Position numbers and translations under genes: made by a program
Part shown: in pieces, positions 36,639-46,000 of the stretch
Layout of the letters: every line of letters starts with the position of its first letter
How positions within the stretch are numbered: position 1 is the stretch's first letter
NCBI GenBank assembly: GCA_015061575.1
Contig: SUWF01000006.1
Location: 27,846 to 91,845 of the forward strand
Source of the DNA: Lentisphaerota bacterium
GTDB lineage: Bacteria > Verrucomicrobiota > Lentisphaeria > Victivallales > Victivallaceae
Length of the DNA stretch: 64,000 nt
Direction: 5' to 3'
Notes under the pieces: generated by a model
The model's database searches: none
What the model saw: only the letters and a program-made list of their open reading frames with translations
What the model was told of the DNA's origin: nothing

Positions 36639-37442
36639 ATGATGAAGAAATCTTTGGTTTGTGCTTCGGGGAAATCTAATGTTCAGTGTTACCCTGCCCA
36701 TGGGCAGGGTAAAGCATGCTTTACCCTCATTGAACTTTTAGTTGTGATCGCCATCATCGCCATATTGGCAGCAATGCTGCTGCCGGCCTTGAGCGCCGCC
36801 CGTGAACGTGGCCGGGCCGCCAATTGCATGAGCAACCTCAAAAACATGGGCTTGGCGATCCATGCTTACGGTACTGTTTCCAACGGTCCCTATTTTTACA
36901 GCCACAATAAGAAAACCTGGGGGGGCAAACTTATTGACGGCGGATTTTTGGAAAGGCAGGCAGTATTTTTCTGTCCCTCGCTCGATAGTCTGTCGGTATC
37001 GCAGCAGGTCGAACAGCCGCACTACTACAGTTATCCGGCACCTTACGGGACCAACGATACCAACAGCGTTTTTGCTTTGGATGGCCAGAATGTAACGGAC
37101 TGGAACTGCAAAAGCCGTGACGTGGGCCCGGATGCGCTGGTGATCATGATGGATGGATTCAGTTTGAAGAGCAATAATACCTATCATCGGCTTACAACCG
37201 GCTTTTCTACCACAGAAGTATATTGCAGTGCTTTCTTTATCCACGGCGGAGTCTGCAACACGTTGTTTGCTGACGGACACGTTTCCGGCCTGCAGGTTCG
37301 GGAGCTGAAAAAGGTATTCCCGGTTCCGCCGGCGGTCCCTACCTACGTCAGCGGCAAAAGCCGCTACTATACGGGAGCCTTTACAGCTTATCTGGATCCC
37401 AATGATATGAGCACTTACAAGGAAATAGCTGATTTGCCGTAA
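36639..37442 (+). CDS. DUF1559-type pseudopilin, stand-alone copy with extended leader
   Basis: A 267-residue protein. The leader is about 27 residues ([20 protein letters not shown] and onward), much longer than in the other two copies, and ends in KAC before [20 protein letters not shown]; the -1 residue is Cys. The leader codons contain two overlapping perfect palindromes. The C-terminal half has the best H-x9-DG match in the window ([17 protein letters not shown]). AAGGGAG lies 4 bases before the first of two adjacent ATG codons, so either could be used. No regulator or hydrolase accompanies it. It may be a structural pseudopilin shared by the neighbouring modules, or the remainder of a third module. 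Confidence 0.87.
   Translation: MMKKSLVCASGKSNVQCYPAHGQGKACFTLIELLVVIAIIAILAAMLLPALSAARERGRAANCMSNLKNMGLAIHAYGTVSNGPYFYSHNKKTWGGKLIDGGFLERQAVFFCPSLDSLSVSQQVEQPHYYSYPAPYGTNDTNSVFALDGQNVTDWNCKSRDVGPDALVIMMDGFSLKSNNTYHRLTTGFSTTEVYCSAFFIHGGVCNTLFADGHVSGLQVRELKKVFPVPPAVPTYVSGKSRYYTGAFTAYLDPNDMSTYKEIADLP
36689..36727 (+). repeat. Two overlapping perfect palindromes in the pseudopilin leader codons
   Basis: Bases 36689-36712 form a perfect 24-base palindrome centred on CCATGG, and 36706-36727 form a perfect 22-base palindrome centred on GCATGC. They share AGGGTAA (36706-36712), which can pair with TTACCCT on its left (36689-36695) or with TTACCCT on its right (36721-36727), so the RNA stems exclude each other. 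Either fold would lie about 50 bases after the start codon. Confidence 0.85.
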
Positions 37443-37478
37443 TGTGCCATATCCCGGTCAAATCGCCATAACATCAAA

Positions 37479-37527
37479 AGGGGTGTTGCCCAACCGCCAG
37501 GAAGGTTGCAATGCCCCTGTTTTTTTG
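37479..37527 (+). terminator. Rho-independent terminator of the third pseudopilin
   Basis: AGGGG (37479-37483) pairs with CCCCT (37514-37518). The stem continues through TGTTG/CAATG using two G-T pairs and AACC/GGTT after a small bulge, and seven T follow at 37520-37526. It lies 36 bases after the stop. Confidence 0.85.
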
Positions 37528-37627
37528 GGCAAAAAAAATGGCAGCCGGGAATTTCCGGTTATTCTGAAACATATTTTATGCTTAAAAGCTCAGATTTTTG
37601 CCGGAAAATGAATTTTTTTCAATCATT
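37528..37627. other. AT-rich spacer, no gene seen
   Basis: Part of the 416-base stretch between the third pseudopilin and the AAA gene. Besides the terminator, this part has only A/T runs and short inverted scraps such as TTTTGCCGGAAAA. The base composition is clearly lower in G+C than in the surrounding genes. Confidence 0.5.
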
Positions 37628-37810
37628 TCACTTGCGCCGCTTGCCTTGCCATTGGCGGATATGTTGCATTAATTTCTCATCAGCTGAAGGATAGATTCCG
37701 GACCAACATTTCTGAAACAGTTCAAAAGTACAGCATTGACTCTTATTGGCAAACGCTCTTGGGTTGATTTTTTCTGCAAAACTGTCAAGTTTTGCAACAT
37801 CCCCTTCAAT
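37628..37810 (-). pseudogene. 60-codon coding scrap without a start codon
   Basis: On the minus strand a stop-free frame of 60 codons runs from after a TAA at 37813-37811 to a TGA at 37630-37628. It contains no ATG, GTG or TTG at its beginning; its only ATG is near the end. The translation has natural protein character: FAEKINPRAFANKSQ, then TFELFQKCWSGIYPSADEKL and MQHIRQWQGKRRK. I do not recognise the family. It is probably the C-terminal end of a gene whose front was lost, and it lies directly downstream of the AAA gene on the same strand. A translational continuation by frameshift from an upstream frame is the alternative. Confidence 0.45.
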
Positions 37811-37839
37811 TTACCTTCCAGCTGCCGGAAGCTGTTTTA

Positions 37840-37860
37840 CGATCGATCGATCGGAGGATC
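37840..37860. repeat. GATC cluster at the end of the AAA gene
   Basis: Bases 37840-37853 are CGATCGATCGATCG, three overlapping GATC palindromes, and a fourth GATC follows at 37857-37860. The cluster lies immediately past the AAA-gene stop codon. It may be only a short tandem repeat. Confidence 0.6.
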
Positions 37861-39412
37861 ACTTCGCTAATTTTTCATCTGCCCAGCCGACAAGGTTGCC
37901 TTTTTCGGAATCGAAGTTCACGCCCACAATGTAGATCTCACGCTTATCCAGCAGATACTTTTGGAAGTACTCTTTGGCTTTGATCTGTTCCAGAGCGGTG
38001 GGATCGTTGTCCAGCTTGAATTCAAAGATAAATATGGCATCAGATGTCTGCACAACTGCATCGATCCTGCCATCGTTGGTGGCTGATTCCGCCTCGATAT
38101 ACAACCCCAGCAAGCGAAATATGGAGAAAAAGATCGTCTGGAAAGTCGATTCCTGTTTCTTGTGGGAAGTATAAGGTATTCCGGCAAAAAACACTTCCAT
38201 AATCTTGCGGAGTTTCTTCAAATCCTTGTTCAGCAGCGCAGTTGCGATCTCGGCAGTGAATTGCACCGAAGTTGTTTGTGTTTTACCGGCATAGCTGTTC
38301 AATATATAGGCACTGAACGCTCCCGCCACTTCACGGTTGGGGAAATCCAGAAAATACCAGGTCTGTTCAAACCGTTCTTCAGTATCTTTGATGGTAATGT
38401 AGCCGGTTTGCAGCAGCAAGGTCAAGGGGTCAATATTATCTATTTCAAAAGCACTGAACGCTACTTGCGGCACCGCATTTTTTAAGGCGGCTTCAAAATC
38501 AAAGTTTTTCTGCTTGGTCAGCTCCATCAAAAATGACGGAGTACCGGTAGAGAACCAATAATTATTGAATTTTCCACCGTTTTCAAAGAATTGTGCAAGA
38601 GACACCGGGTTATAAACCGTTTTGGCATTTTCCTCAAACCGGTATCCGTTGTACCATGCTTTTATCTTGGCTTTATAAGCAGTAATATCCGAATCTCCGG
38701 CAAGGGCTGCAATGCGGTCGCTGAAGTTGGCTTCCAGCTCATCTTGAGTATAACCGAACATGGTTGCGAACCTTGCATCCATGGTAATGTCGGTCAGATT
38801 GTTCAGGTCGGAAAAAAGCGAAACATGACAGAACTTGCTGACGCCGGTAATGAAAACAAAACGGAGCATAGCGTTTTTTTCTTTCAGAACCGAGTAAAAT
38901 GTTCTTAATGCGTTAAGAAAATCAGAACGGTTTTCCCGGGTTATGTTATTGAGAATAGGTTTGTCATACTCATCCAGCAGTACGATAACATCACCATCTC
39001 TGTCATGCAATGCCTTTATCAAGGCATGAAACATCGTATCTGAAGCTGAAAGTTGCAGCTTTACATTATTGATACTCGCTTGTTCAAGAAGCATTTGCTG
39101 AAAACGCTCTTCCATTTTTTCAAGGGTACTGAAATCCCGCCCATTCATATCCAAATGAATAACCGGATATTTTTTCCAGTCATAGGGTTTGTCATAGATA
39201 GCAAGCCCTTTGAAAAGATCTTTATTCCCATCAAAAACGGCTTTAAGTGTAGAAATTGTCAACGATTTACCAAAGCGGCGCGGCCGTGACAAAAAATACA
39301 TCCCTCTGGCTGGTCTTATCAACTGCCAGATGTATTCTGTTTTGTCAACATACTGGAAATTTCCCTGTATCAGATCTTCAAAGTTGTAAACGCTGCTGGT
39401 AATATCTTTCAT
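37859..39412 (-). CDS. AAA-ATPase / PD-(D/E)XK nuclease family protein (DUF1703 type)
   Basis: A 517-residue protein of the family very common in gut Bacteroidota and Lentisphaerota. The N-terminus has FEDLIQGNFQYVDKTEYIW and FLSRPRRFGKSLT (Walker A at about 44-51), followed by the Walker B VIVLLDEYDKPI near 165. The C-terminal PD-(D/E)XK part has DGRIDAVVQTSDAIFIFEFK (acidic residue and E-x-K) and DKREIYIVGVNFD. The biological role is unsettled; the copies often sit in variable regions. The longest frame starts at a GTG overlapping the promoter; the ATG at 39412 has AGGAG 8 bases before it and was chosen. Its AT-rich flanks carry gene scraps, which fits acquisition by transfer. Confidence 0.88.
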   Translation of the reverse strand: MKDITSSVYNFEDLIQGNFQYVDKTEYIWQLIRPARGMYFLSRPRRFGKSLTISTLKAVFDGNKDLFKGLAIYDKPYDWKKYPVIHLDMNGRDFSTLEKMEERFQQMLLEQASINNVKLQLSASDTMFHALIKALHDRDGDVIVLLDEYDKPILNNITRENRSDFLNALRTFYSVLKEKNAMLRFVFITGVSKFCHVSLFSDLNNLTDITMDARFATMFGYTQDELEANFSDRIAALAGDSDITAYKAKIKAWYNGYRFEENAKTVYNPVSLAQFFENGGKFNNYWFSTGTPSFLMELTKQKNFDFEAALKNAVPQVAFSAFEIDNIDPLTLLLQTGYITIKDTEERFEQTWYFLDFPNREVAGAFSAYILNSYAGKTQTTSVQFTAEIATALLNKDLKKLRKIMEVFFAGIPYTSHKKQESTFQTIFFSIFRLLGLYIEAESATNDGRIDAVVQTSDAIFIFEFKLDNDPTALEQIKAKEYFQKYLLDKREIYIVGVNFDSEKGNLVGWADEKLAK

Positions 39413-39433
39413 GGTATATGCTCCTATTGGCGT

Positions 39434-39462
39434 AATATACACTGCACAGACAGCATTTTCAA
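39434..39462 (-). promoter_or_regulatory. Sigma-70 promoter of the AAA-ATPase gene
   Basis: On the minus strand TTGAAA (39462-39457), a 17-base spacer and TATATT (39439-39434). Transcription would start near 39427, about 15 bases before the ATG at 39412, leaving room only for the AGGAG site. This supports the inner start codon. Confidence 0.7.
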
Positions 39463-39511
39463 TTGTTTTATTTCATAAAAATCACAGAAATTTATGAAAA
39501 TAGCATTTTCA

Positions 39512-39540
39512 GCAGAACTTTCAAATTCAGAAAGTTCTGC
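39512..39540. other. Perfect 11-base inverted repeat between divergent genes
   Basis: GCAGAACTTTC (39512-39522) pairs with GAAAGTTCTGC (39530-39540) around a 7-base loop. It lies 50 bases upstream of the AAA-gene promoter and about 190 before the helicase promoter. No T-run follows on either strand, so an operator or a cruciform site is more likely than a terminator. Confidence 0.6.
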
Positions 39541-39562
39541 AATACAACTATGACCGACATAG

Positions 39563-39673
39563 ATAATCAGAGAAAAGATTGCAGCCCTTGATGCTTTAAC
39601 AAAAAAATTTGGAACAAAAATAACCACCAACGCAGATAAAACTGCTCTTCTGGATACAAAAAATCTGTTTTAA
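39563..39673 (+). pseudogene. Short coding-like scrap, possible C-terminal remnant
   Basis: A 36-codon stop-to-stop frame that reads IIREKIAALDALTKKFGTKI and continues TTNADKTALLDTKNLF before TAA. It has no start codon. The composition looks protein-like (amphipathic helix, then a polar tail), but the frame is short enough to be chance. With the scrap on the other side of the AAA gene it hints at past insertion or deletion. The remaining AT-rich bases from 39443 to 39726 hold only the hairpin and this frame. Confidence 0.25.
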
Positions 39674-39726
39674 TGCTGCTTTATAACAAAGTTATGAGAT
39701 ATTTGTGAAAAAGTTGGATTCTGCAC

Positions 39727-39755
39727 TTGCAATATGTCTTTTGCGGGTTTATAGT
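39727..39755 (+). promoter_or_regulatory. Sigma-70 promoter of the SNF2 helicase gene
   Basis: TTGCAA (39727-39732), a 17-base spacer and TATAGT (39750-39755). Transcription would start near 39762, giving a short leader before GGAGG at 39781 and the TTG start at 39791. Confidence 0.65.
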
Positions 39756-39790
39756 AGCAGAATTTTAATTTGAAAAAATCGGAGGTCGAT

Positions 39791-42700
39791 TTGAAAAGCC
39801 GCTCTGCGTTCGAAGAACGCCTGATAAATTATTCCAGCGAAGCTACGCTGAAAAATGCTAAAAACCTGCTTAAAAATAATCAGGTCAAAAGCGCTTTCCG
39901 GGATGCCAATGGCGTACTTCATGCGGTTTTTGAAGAAAAAAACTCCGTGAAAATACATACCCACTTGCAGCAGATCGATAATGTACGCTGTCAGTGCGAT
40001 TGCGCCGATGCCAACAGCCGCAGCAATGACGAAACGCTTTGTATGCACGCTGTGGCATTGTGGATGTATGGAGCGCTGCACCGCCTGCCGGAGCAGCTGC
40101 CCAGTGAGGTCGATACCGAAAATGCTCAATATGTAGGATTGAAAAATGCCGGTCTGGAGGCGCTCGCCAAAGAGTGTACTGCGCCGGTTAATGCTGAAGT
40201 ATATATCAATGCAGAATCCGCTTTTCCGCATGTGCCGAGCAAATGGGAAAATGCGGTTTTATCCGTCAGATTACGAGCCGGCAAGCGGGAGTATCTGGGC
40301 AATTTGAACAACTTGCGGCAATTATTTTTTGATAAGGTTTTAGCTGTGCAGCTCAAGCTCAGTGATTTTTCGCTGCAGGATCGGCAGATCATCCGTTTTC
40401 TGGCGATCAATGGCGAAGCCGAAAATTCCAACATCCTGCTCAACAGCGAATTGACCAGTGAATTTTTTCACTCGCTGGGGGATTTCAAACGTTTTTACCG
40501 CAACAACCGCCGGGTGATCATCCACAGTGATGCCGCGGCGCAGGCAGTCGTTTTGATGCAAAATAGCTCCCGGGGCCGGGAGTATTCGCCGGGGATCATT
40601 TACCGGGGAGCGCCGCTGGAGATCCATTCGGCCAAAGTCATTACCGGCAAGGCCGGATGCTGGATCGGCAAAAATGGTGAGTATTTTTATTTGAACGCTG
40701 ATTGCGAAGTCGGTTTTTTGCGGAATTTTTTCCGGCTGGGCAAGTGGAACGCCGATATGCCCGGATGCAGTAATTTTTTGAAAAACATGCCCTTTGCTTT
40801 GATCAAAATGCAGGATAATTCTGTAGATATACGTCCGGCGGCAGTGGTGCTTGATGGCCGTATGCAAAACTCCGGTTTGCAGCTTAAACTGCAATTTGTT
40901 TATGATCAATGCAGTTTTCCGCCGGATGGCGGACGGCTGGCGCTCGACCGCAAGGGTCATTTCTTTTTGCGGCAGGAGATGCTGGAAGCCGAATTTACCT
41001 CGTCACTGAAGATGCTCAAAGTATCCGGCGATATACCCGGCGGACGCTTTGCGCTGGAAGATGAAGAATCCATTGGCATGTTTTTGGATCAGGTGCTGCC
41101 GGACTGGATGAAACGCTGCAAGACGCTGGCGCTGACCGGCAATCTGGCGCAGCTGGCCAATGGCGGCAATCAGCTCAATGATTTGACTTTGGAATGTGCC
41201 GGAGAGCTGTGCAAAAATCTTCATCAATGCTATACTTTAAGTTACCGCTGGCACGATCAGCACGCCGGCCGGACGAGCTGGAGCAAGGTCATGCAATGCG
41301 CCGCCGCCGGAAAAAAATTCATCCAGCTGGAAAACGGCAGATTCGCCCGGCTTTGCGGACACGCCGATCTGCTGAAACTCAATACTCTGATCCGGGAACT
41401 GGATGAAGAAAATTCCCGCTTTGAAATTCCCGCTGTGCAGCTGCATTACTTGCGCCATTTGCTGCGGCACTGGCCCGGAGCGCTGCCGCCATGTATGAGC
41501 AATCAGAGCGACGGTAATGAAGTGATAAACAGCGCCGTTGCAACAACGGCAGAGTTTCCGTTCAACGCTCAGCTGCGCAGTTATCAAAAGCAGGGTGTGG
41601 ATTGGCTGCGTAAGATGCTGGTCAATGATTTCAACGTGATATTGGCCGATGAAATGGGGTTGGGCAAAACGGTGCAGACTCTGGCGGCATTCAACGGACT
41701 GCGAAAAAGTTTCCATGCGCCGTCGCTGGTCATTTGCCCGGCCAGTCTGGTGGAAAACTGGTCACGGGAATGTGATAAGTTTTTGAGCAGCTGCAAGGTC
41801 GGGATCATGTACGGAGCAAGCCGGACAAGCGTGGCCAAAAAACTGGGCGATTACGATTTGATCATCACCAGTTACACCATGGCCCGCCGGGAAAGCAGCA
41901 AACTGGCCAAACAGACCTTTGAGCTGCTGATATTGGATGAAGCACAACATATCAAAAATCCCGGCACAGCCAATGCGCACTCCTGCAAGGCGATCAAAGC
42001 CCGGCACAAATTGGTGCTGACCGGTACTCCGCTGGAAAATTCTCCGGAAGATCTGTGGAGCATTTTTGATTTTCTGCACCCGGGCTTGCTGGGGACTTTT
42101 GCTGCTTTCAAACGGGAATACGCCAACATTGTTGAGTCGGAAAGTCTGCGCAATGATCTGGCGGCCCGTACGGCGCCGTTCATCTTGCGCCGACTCAAAA
42201 GCGACGTGGCTCCGGAGCTGCCGCCCCGGGAAGATGTCAACTATTTCTGCACCATGGATGAGGCCCAGCAAGTGCTTTATGAGCAATTGCTTGCCGAAGG
42301 CCGGGAGTCGCTGGCCAGATTGGAGGCCGATGCCGGACGCCCGGTGCGGGGCAATATGGAAATATTGACTACCCTGCTGCGGCTGCGGCAGATCTGCTGC
42401 CACCCGGCGCTGCTGGGCGATGCAGAAAGCAGCCAGATTGCTTCATGCAAATTTGAATTGATGCAGGAGCTGCTGCTTGAACACATTGACAGCGGGCACA
42501 AAATACTTATATTCAGTCAATTCACATCGCTTCTGGCGATCATCCGCAACTATTTGGATGCCGAAAATATCCGCTATTGCTATCTGGACGGCGCCACCCG
42601 CAACCGGCAGGATGTAGTTGATTTGTTCAACAACGATCCCCAGATACCGGTGTTTTTGCTGAGCCTCAAAGCAGGCGGTACCGGCTTGAATCTGACTTCG

Positions 42701-42949
42701 GCAGATACAGTTATGATCTATGATCCGTGGTGGAATCCGGCGGCGGAACTGCAGGCTGCCGACCGGACTCACCGCATCGGGCAGACCCGGCCGGTACGGT
42801 CGATCAAGCTGCTGGTCAAAAATTCGATCGAAGAAAAGATCCTGGCTTTGCAGGAACGCAAACAGGAGCTTTTTGATTCGGTGGTGGAAAATCCCGCCAT
42901 ATCCGGCGAAAAGCTGTCGATTGAAGACCTCAAATATCTGCTGGCATAA
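39791..42949 (+). CDS. SWIM zinc-finger SNF2-family helicase/translocase
   Basis: A 1052-residue protein. A SWIM-type zinc motif near residues 66-87 reads CQCDCADANSRSNDETLCMH (C-x-C-xn-C-x-H). A long bacterial-SNF2-associated middle region follows. The helicase core has ADEMGLGKTVQTLAAF (Walker A near 620), LLILDEAQHIKNPGTANAHS (box II near 715), LTGTPLENSPEDLWSIFDFL, LIFSQFTSLLAII, SLKAGGTGLNLTSADTVM and ADRTHRIGQTRPV. Such enzymes move along double-stranded DNA and remodel bound proteins. The open frame begins at a TTG inside the leader; the second TTG at 39791, 5 bases after GGAGG, was chosen. It is followed by recC after 105 bases and may assist RecBCD or transcription-coupled processes; this is inference. 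Confidence 0.9.
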   Translation: MKSRSAFEERLINYSSEATLKNAKNLLKNNQVKSAFRDANGVLHAVFEEKNSVKIHTHLQQIDNVRCQCDCADANSRSNDETLCMHAVALWMYGALHRLPEQLPSEVDTENAQYVGLKNAGLEALAKECTAPVNAEVYINAESAFPHVPSKWENAVLSVRLRAGKREYLGNLNNLRQLFFDKVLAVQLKLSDFSLQDRQIIRFLAINGEAENSNILLNSELTSEFFHSLGDFKRFYRNNRRVIIHSDAAAQAVVLMQNSSRGREYSPGIIYRGAPLEIHSAKVITGKAGCWIGKNGEYFYLNADCEVGFLRNFFRLGKWNADMPGCSNFLKNMPFALIKMQDNSVDIRPAAVVLDGRMQNSGLQLKLQFVYDQCSFPPDGGRLALDRKGHFFLRQEMLEAEFTSSLKMLKVSGDIPGGRFALEDEESIGMFLDQVLPDWMKRCKTLALTGNLAQLANGGNQLNDLTLECAGELCKNLHQCYTLSYRWHDQHAGRTSWSKVMQCAAAGKKFIQLENGRFARLCGHADLLKLNTLIRELDEENSRFEIPAVQLHYLRHLLRHWPGALPPCMSNQSDGNEVINSAVATTAEFPFNAQLRSYQKQGVDWLRKMLVNDFNVILADEMGLGKTVQTLAAFNGLRKSFHAPSLVICPASLVENWSRECDKFLSSCKVGIMYGASRTSVAKKLGDYDLIITSYTMARRESSKLAKQTFELLILDEAQHIKNPGTANAHSCKAIKARHKLVLTGTPLENSPEDLWSIFDFLHPGLLGTFAAFKREYANIVESESLRNDLAARTAPFILRRLKSDVAPELPPREDVNYFCTMDEAQQVLYEQLLAEGRESLARLEADAGRPVRGNMEILTTLLRLRQICCHPALLGDAESSQIASCKFELMQELLLEHIDSGHKILIFSQFTSLLAIIRNYLDAENIRYCYLDGATRNRQDVVDLFNNDPQIPVFLLSLKAGGTGLNLTSADTVMIYDPWWNPAAELQAADRTHRIGQTRPVRSIKLLVKNSIEEKILALQERKQELFDSVVENPAISGEKLSIEDLKYLLA

Positions 42950-42983
42950 TTTTTGCAAAAAAATCCCCGGACAGAGTTTACTT

Positions 42984-43011
42984 TTGCCTGAAAACTGTTA
43001 TTGTATATATG
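42984..43011 (+). promoter_or_regulatory. Weak candidate promoter before recC
   Basis: TTGCCT (42984-42989), 16 bases and TATATG (43006-43011), within an AT-rich 105-base gap. The match is poor compared with the other promoters here, so recC may instead be read through from the helicase gene. Confidence 0.3.
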
Positions 43012-43054
43012 AAGCAGCTCAATACTATCAAACACAACAGGATATTCTGAACGT

Positions 43055-46000
43055 ATGGGATTTAAGATCTACCGGGAACACAAACTGGAAAAACTGGCCG
43101 GAGAATTTGCCGACCGTGTGTATACCCAAGGCGGCGACAGCAGAAATTTGCTTGCGCCGCACATAGTGATCGTGCCCACCCGGGGCGTGGCGGAGTATCT
43201 CCGGCAATATCTGACCAGAGAATGTCAGCTGGCGGCCAACTTGCAAATGCCTTTCCCGGACAGTTTTATCAATACAGTCATGCGCCGGATCTATGGAGCT
43301 GATTACAGCGAAGCCGAACAGCGCAGCAAACCGGAGTATATCCGCAATCAGGTCATGAAACTGCTGAGCGGCAGTTATATTGCTGAGCAGCTGCCGGAGC
43401 TGAGCGGATACACAAAAGGCGAGAATCAGGAACTCCGGCGCTGGCAGCTGGCAGACAAGATAGCTGATGTTTTTGACCACTACCAGCTTTACAGAACCAA
43501 AGAGCTGGAAGCTATGTTCGGCAAATTCAAAGCTTCCGCCGGCTGGCAGAAAAAACTTTATGATCAACTTTTTGACTCAAAGCATCCGGGGCGGGATCAC
43601 TTTTTCCGGCAATTCCTGCAGCAGGGGCTCAACGGGCGATCCGCAGCGCTGCTGCCGCCGATGATCAATATATTCGGCATGGGGGCGATGCCGCCGGTTT
43701 ACTTGGATATTTTTGTAAAATTGTCGAAATATACGCAGGTGAATTTCTTTTATCTGGCGCCCTGTCTGGAATATTGGGAGTATCAGGAGTCACCTCGCAA
43801 ATGCCCCAAACCCGCAGCGTGGGAGGAACCGGAATCCGGCAATCCGCTGATCCAGTCGCTGGGCAGGCAGGGCCGGAGCTTTTTTGCGGCCCTGATGAAT
43901 CTGGATGAATGCAGCAGCGATCTGGAACCGCCGCTGGATAAAACCCCGGATGGCTATCCGCCGCAAAGCAGCATGTTGGAAATCATGCAGTACGATATGC
44001 TCTATTTATTCTGCCACCAGTTTGATCCCGCCCGGGATGACAAGCTTGCTTGTGATGGCTCCATAAGGATCCACAACTGCCACAGTCTGCGCCGGGAGCT
44101 GGAAGTATTGCAGGATGAATTGATAAGGATCATCCGCAACGGTACGCTGCCGCAGGATATTATTGTGATGATGCCGGATGTGGAGCGCAGTGCGCCGCTT
44201 ATCCACGCTGTATTCGGCAACGGCGTGCTGAAAGATGTTTACAGCATTGCCGATCTGCCGCCGGATGATTCCCGGATGATCAACGAAGCCTTTCACCGGC
44301 TGCTGGCAACAGCGACCGGCCATCTGGAGTTTTCGGAAATAATCTCGCTGCTGGATTTGCAGGTATTTGCCAATTTGCTGCAGCTCAAAGAGGGCGATCT
44401 GAATAAGCTCGCCCAATATTTGCAGCAAGCCGATGTGCGCTGGGGCTTTGACCGGAATATGCGGCAGAAATTTTGCGGCAGCGCTTTTGATGAATACAGC
44501 TGGCAAAGTGCCTTCGACCGGCTTTTGACCGGCTATGCGTGCCGCGTGCAAAATGCGGACGATACACCGACGCTTCTGGGCGGCATAAACATATTGGAAG
44601 CGTTGGATACCAGCGAGATCGAAGTTTTTTCCCGGCTGGTGCTGTTTGTGCAGAATCTGGCCAAACTGGCCGATGATGTTGCCAAACGTCAGAGTATCAG
44701 AGAGTGGTGCCGGATCTTCAGCAATATGATCGGAAATTTTTTCAGCTTTGCAGATAATAATTTGATGCGGGCAGCCTTGATGCCGCTCTACCGGGCGATC
44801 GAAGATTTGAAAAAGCTTGATGACGACAATTGTACGCCCGGAGTTTATCCTTTGAATGCAGCATTGGCGATGCTGGATTCAATGTGGAAAATTTCCGGCG
44901 AAAACAGCCGTTTTCTGCATGGCAAGATAACCTTTTGCCGGATGACCCCCATGCGCAGTATTCCCATGCAGACCGTGGTGCTGATGGAACTTAACGAAGG
45001 TGAATACCCCCGGAAAAACCATCAAGTCGGGTTTGATCTGATCCCCATGGATCCCCATTTGGGCGACCGCAGCATATCAACGCAGGATCGTTATCTGCTG
45101 CTGGAAGCATTGCTGGCGGCACGCAAAAATCTGCTGCTCTTTTATCAGGGCCAGAATGCCAGAGATAATTCCGAACGGCCGCCCTGTGCTGCGCTGGGCG
45201 AAATAATGGATTATTTGCAGAAAGCTTTTGATTTGCGGGAGATCAAACACAAAGTATCCGGCATAAATGTCATGTATTATAAAGCCGACCAAAAATGTCT
45301 TTCTTTTGATCAGCAAAATTACGAGGCTTTACAGCTGCAGTGCCAGACTGGCAGCGCAGCTTATATCCGGGAAAGCACCGATGACAACGCAATGAGCAGC
45401 TATGAATTTTACGGCTTGCCCCGCAACCGGGAAATGGAACTGGATTCGCTGGTGGATTTTTTCAGCAATCCGGCCCGCTATATAGTATGCAATCAGCTGG
45501 GAGTAAATCTGCCCAAAGCTGAAGAAGAACTTTCGGATAATGAACCGTTTGCGTTGGATAATCTGAGCAAATGGCAGCTGGAAAATATGCTGCTGAACAT
45601 GCGGCGCCAACAAATCAACGATACTCAAACCTATGAATATGCCCGCAGCGGCAATCTGCTGCCGCCGGGCCGCAGCGGCCGCCGGGAGTTTGAGCAGTGC
45701 AGCAGCCAATTGCCGCCACTGCCGCCGGAAATCGTGCAGATACTTGACTCGCTGCAGCGGATGCCTTTTACTGCTCAGCTGCAGTGGGATAATGCGGAAA
45801 ATTGGACTTGCACTTTGCACGGCATGGTCAATATCAAAAACGATATGCGCACAGTCTGCGCCTACCGCTGGGGCAAATACGATGCCCGCACGGCTTTGCC
45901 GGCGGTTCTGGGTGTGTATCTGGCAGCGGCAGCTTCCGATCAGCCGATCGGCGGCGAAATATTCAACCTCGGCTCAGCGGGCTGCGAGCGGCGCTGCATA

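Noticed and set aside
24197..37442. CRISPR-like or dispersed repeat suggested by the three matching pseudopilin 5' regions
   Set aside because: The similarity is the conserved FTLIELL...SAARER coding segment shared by paralogues; there are no spacers or regular units.
37775..37796. TGCAAAAC / GTTTTGCA hairpin as terminator of the AAA gene
   Set aside because: On the gene's strand it is followed by A, not T, and it lies inside the protein-like 60-codon scrap.
39424..39630. 68-codon minus-strand frame overlapping the AAA-gene promoter
   Set aside because: It covers the promoter and hairpin, has no ribosome-binding site and an unlikely composition.
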